From positions 1 to 18,784 of the forward strand of contig CANBEE010000012.1 of assembly GCA_947367415.1 (NCBI GenBank): 18,784 bases of DNA, read 5' to 3'. The stretch's first letter is position 1. Each line of letters begins with the position of its first letter. The stretch is from an uncultured Bacteroidales bacterium (GTDB taxonomy: Bacteria > Bacteroidota > Bacteroidia > Bacteroidales > Bacteroidaceae). The notes beneath the pieces were generated by a model. That model searched no databases. It was given only the letters and a program-made list of their open reading frames with translations, and was not told the origin of the DNA. Made by a program: the position numbers and the translations under genes. This document shows, piece by piece, positions 16,747-18,784 of the stretch.

Positions 16747-18192
16747 ATGGACACATTACGACAATTGTTCCTACAACATACCGGTGAGGATGCCCAAACA
16801 TGCAAAGCACTCACCCCGGCAGGCTCGAACCGCCGCTACTATCGCCTCGCTGCAGGGAAGAACTCCGCGATAGGCGTAGTGGGCACCTCGCTCCGTGAGA
16901 ACGAGGCATTCTTCGCCATCGCCACCCAGCTGCGCAACAAGGGGGTAAACGTCCCTGAGGTGTATGCCATATCCGATGACCGCCTCTGCTACCTACAGCA
17001 AGACCTGGGCGACATCTCGCTCTTTGACCTGCTCATGAAGGCACAACTCAAGGGCGGCTACGGACCTGAAGAGATGGAGTTGCTGCGCAAGGTGATGTTC
17101 CTACTGCCCGAGATACAATGGAGTGGAGCCGAAGACTTTGACTTCACATGCTGCTACCCCTCAGAATCGCTTAATCGACGGGGCATACAGTGGGATCTCC
17201 ACTATTTCAAGTACTGCTTCCTCAAAGCTACTGGACTGGAGTTCGAGGAGGAATTGCTCGAGGATGACTTCGACCGCATGGCCGAGATACTGCTTTGCGA
17301 CGATTGTCCCACCTTCATGTACCGCGACTTCCAGTCACGCAATGTAATGATTCACGACGGGGAGCCATGGTTTATCGACTTCCAGGGCGGACGTCGGGGA
17401 CCAGCAGAGTATGACCTAGTATCGTTTCTATGGCAGGCACGCGCCAAGTTCGCCCCAGCCATACGAAAGGAACTCATCGACGAATACATACAATCGGCCC
17501 TACGATTTACCGAGATCGACAAGGCCTTTTTCGGAAAACGACTTGCCCTCTTCGTACTCTTCCGCACCCTCCAAGTGCTGGGAGCCTATGGTTACCGGGG
17601 CTATTTCGAGCACAAGGCACATTTCATGCAGAGCATCCCTCTGGCCATAGATAATCTGCGGGCATTGATGGCCGAAGAGGAGTTCCCCGAGCTGCCCTAC
17701 CTATGTGCATTATTGCAGCAGATGGTGTCGCTTCCTCAATTTACTCCTTACAAGGAGGATACGGAGCTGACCGTACGCATCTATAGCTTCTCCTACCGGA
17801 AGGGCATACCTGACGATGCCAGCGGTAACGGAGGCGGTTTCGTCTTCGACTGCCGTGCCATCCACAATCCCGGGCGCTACGACGAATACAAGCAGCTGAC
17901 AGGCAGGGACGAGCCTGTGCGCATCTTCCTCGACAGGGAAGAGGCCATGCAGGAGTTTCTCTGCGACACCTACAGCATAGTCGACTACACCGTAGAGAAA
18001 TACCTCTCCCGCGGGTTCAAGAACCTGATGGTCAGCTTCGGCTGTACAGGCGGCCAGCACCGCTCAGTCTATTCGGCCGAGCACTTGGCACACCACTTAG
18101 CCGACAAATATGGAGTGAGAGTCATCCTCACCCATCGCGAGCAAGGCATCATCGAGGAGCTGCCTTCGAAAAACAGTCAATCAACATGCTAA
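16747..18192 (+). CDS. APH/AmgK-like kinase fused to a RapZ C-terminal domain
   Basis: This is a 481-residue two-domain protein. Residues 1-330 have the aminoglycoside-phosphotransferase/choline-kinase fold: a nucleotide-loop region (AGSNRRYYRL, 25-34), the catalytic loop YRDFQSRN at 192-199 and the metal-binding DFQ at 211-213. The family His of the HxDxxxxN loop is Tyr here. Best-known similar bacterial enzymes are AmgK-type kinases that phosphorylate MurNAc/GlcNAc at the anomeric position. Residues 340-465 match the RapZ C-terminal half: FSYRKGIP, FVFDCRAIHNPG, FLCDTYSIVDY and FGCTGGQHRSVY. In E. coli that domain senses glucosamine-6-phosphate and binds sRNAs. The RapZ N-terminal P-loop ATPase is absent, replaced by the kinase domain. 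I chose the ATG at 16747 over a TTG at 16723, which lies inside the promoter box. The next gene starts 17 bases later. Confidence 0.88.
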   Translation: MDTLRQLFLQHTGEDAQTCKALTPAGSNRRYYRLAAGKNSAIGVVGTSLRENEAFFAIATQLRNKGVNVPEVYAISDDRLCYLQQDLGDISLFDLLMKAQLKGGYGPEEMELLRKVMFLLPEIQWSGAEDFDFTCCYPSESLNRRGIQWDLHYFKYCFLKATGLEFEEELLEDDFDRMAEILLCDDCPTFMYRDFQSRNVMIHDGEPWFIDFQGGRRGPAEYDLVSFLWQARAKFAPAIRKELIDEYIQSALRFTEIDKAFFGKRLALFVLFRTLQVLGAYGYRGYFEHKAHFMQSIPLAIDNLRALMAEEEFPELPYLCALLQQMVSLPQFTPYKEDTELTVRIYSFSYRKGIPDDASGNGGGFVFDCRAIHNPGRYDEYKQLTGRDEPVRIFLDREEAMQEFLCDTYSIVDYTVEKYLSRGFKNLMVSFGCTGGQHRSVYSAEHLAHHLADKYGVRVILTHREQGIIEELPSKNSQSTC

Positions 18193-18209
18193 CAAACAAA
18201 CATTTCAAT

Positions 18210-18784
18210 ATGATTATTATAGCCGACAGCGGTTCCACAAAGACCGATTGGTGCCTGTGCGACGAGGGCACCATACTCACAGCCATACAGACCCAAGGAA
18301 TCAACCCCTATCACCAGTCCGAGGAAATCATCGAACAGGTAATCAGAGAGGAACTATTGCCCCACCTCAGCCAAACCATATCCTCGGCCAAAGGCGCCCT
18401 CAAGGAGGTAATCTTCTACGGAGCCGGATGTGCCAATGAAACAGCTTGCAACAGAGTCAAGGAGGCCATAGGCAAGGTGCTGCAGCTCAGCGACATCACC
18501 ATCCATAGCGACCTACTGGGAGCTGCCCGTGCCCTGTGTGGACACGAGGAGGGCATTGCCTGCGTGCTAGGAACAGGCTCCAACTCATGTCTATACAACG
18601 GCAAGGAGATTGTTGCCAACATCCCTCCACTAGGTTACATCCTTGGCGACGAGGGCAGCAGCGCGGTATTGGGGCGTCGTCTTGTGGGCGACTGCCTCAA
18701 GAACCAGCTGCCCGATGCCATCCGCGAGGAGTTCCTCACCGAGTATGACCTCACCCAAGAGATTATTCTTGAGAGAGTATACCG
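18210..18784 (+). CDS. BadF/BadG-type N-acetylhexosamine kinase (5' part, cut by window end)
   Basis: The first 191 codons of an ASKHA-fold kinase are present; the frame stays open to the last base, so the C-terminal part lies outside. Phosphate-1 motif ADSGSTKTDW is at 5-14, a likely catalytic Asp101 occurs in SDLLGAARAL, phosphate-2 motif GTGSNS is at 121-126, and GYILGDEGSS is at 142-151. This pattern fits the BadF/BadG/BcrA/BcrD family, which includes N-acetylglucosamine kinases and MurK-like MurNAc/GlcNAc kinases. It lacks the cysteine ligands and partner subunits that would suggest a 2-hydroxyacyl-CoA dehydratase activator. It starts 17 bases after the kinase-RapZ fusion, so both are likely co-transcribed and may act on related amino sugars. 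Exact sugar unknown. Confidence 0.85.
   Translation, partial: MIIIADSGSTKTDWCLCDEGTILTAIQTQGINPYHQSEEIIEQVIREELLPHLSQTISSAKGALKEVIFYGAGCANETACNRVKEAIGKVLQLSDITIHSDLLGAARALCGHEEGIACVLGTGSNSCLYNGKEIVANIPPLGYILGDEGSSAVLGRRLVGDCLKNQLPDAIREEFLTEYDLTQEIILERVY

Noticed and set aside
17710..18060. Minus-strand open frame opposite the RapZ-like domain
   Set aside because: Antisense of a well-supported domain; no motif or start signal of its own.
18210..18784. Reading the last gene as a 2-hydroxyacyl-CoA dehydratase activator (BcrA/HgdC type)
   Set aside because: Same fold, but no cluster-binding cysteine motif or dehydratase partner is seen, and the neighbouring gene points to amino-sugar metabolism.

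Overview
The window looks like the chromosome of a Bacteroidota member, most likely of the order Bacteroidales (Prevotella-like is my guess, not proven). Four things point there: a SusC/SusD outer-membrane pair, a full-length SprA/Sov type IX secretion translocon, lipoproteins with Bacteroidota-style signal peptides, and promoter-like boxes of the Bacteroidota form TAnnTTTG placed just upstream of starts. I see no tRNA, rRNA, CRISPR array, transposase or phage gene.

Region 1 (1-6096, + strand) is a compact three-gene nutrient-uptake operon: a SusC-like TonB-dependent transporter, its SusD-like substrate-binding lipoprotein, and a third surface lipoprotein of unknown family, closed by a good intrinsic terminator. 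No glycoside hydrolase, peptidase, sulfatase or regulator lies inside the window, so the substrate cannot be read.

Region 2 (6097-6547) is about 450 bases without a gene. It holds short tandem and direct repeats and a hairpin-rich stretch that resembles dispersed non-coding repeats. It separates two convergent units.

Region 3 (6548-13870, - strand) is sprA, about 2,440 codons, clearly richer in G+C than the Sus operon. Its start is ambiguous; I prefer a GTG codon that gives a normal signal peptide. The 13871-14027 gap is a divergent promoter region.

Region 4 (14028-16693, + strand) is a tight operon of three overlapping genes: a CDP-alcohol phosphatidyltransferase with an unusual active-site spacing, a multi-pass UPF0104/flippase-like membrane protein, and a HAD phosphatase. 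Together they suggest synthesis, translocation and dephosphorylation of a specialised phospholipid or lipid-linked head group. This is the best candidate here for an undescribed pathway.

Region 5 (16718-18784, + strand) starts with its own promoter-like box. It encodes a fusion of an APH/AmgK-like small-molecule kinase with a RapZ C-terminal domain, then a BadF/BadG-type sugar kinase cut off by the window end. The pair suggests amino-sugar (GlcNAc/MurNAc) salvage linked to cell-wall precursor metabolism.
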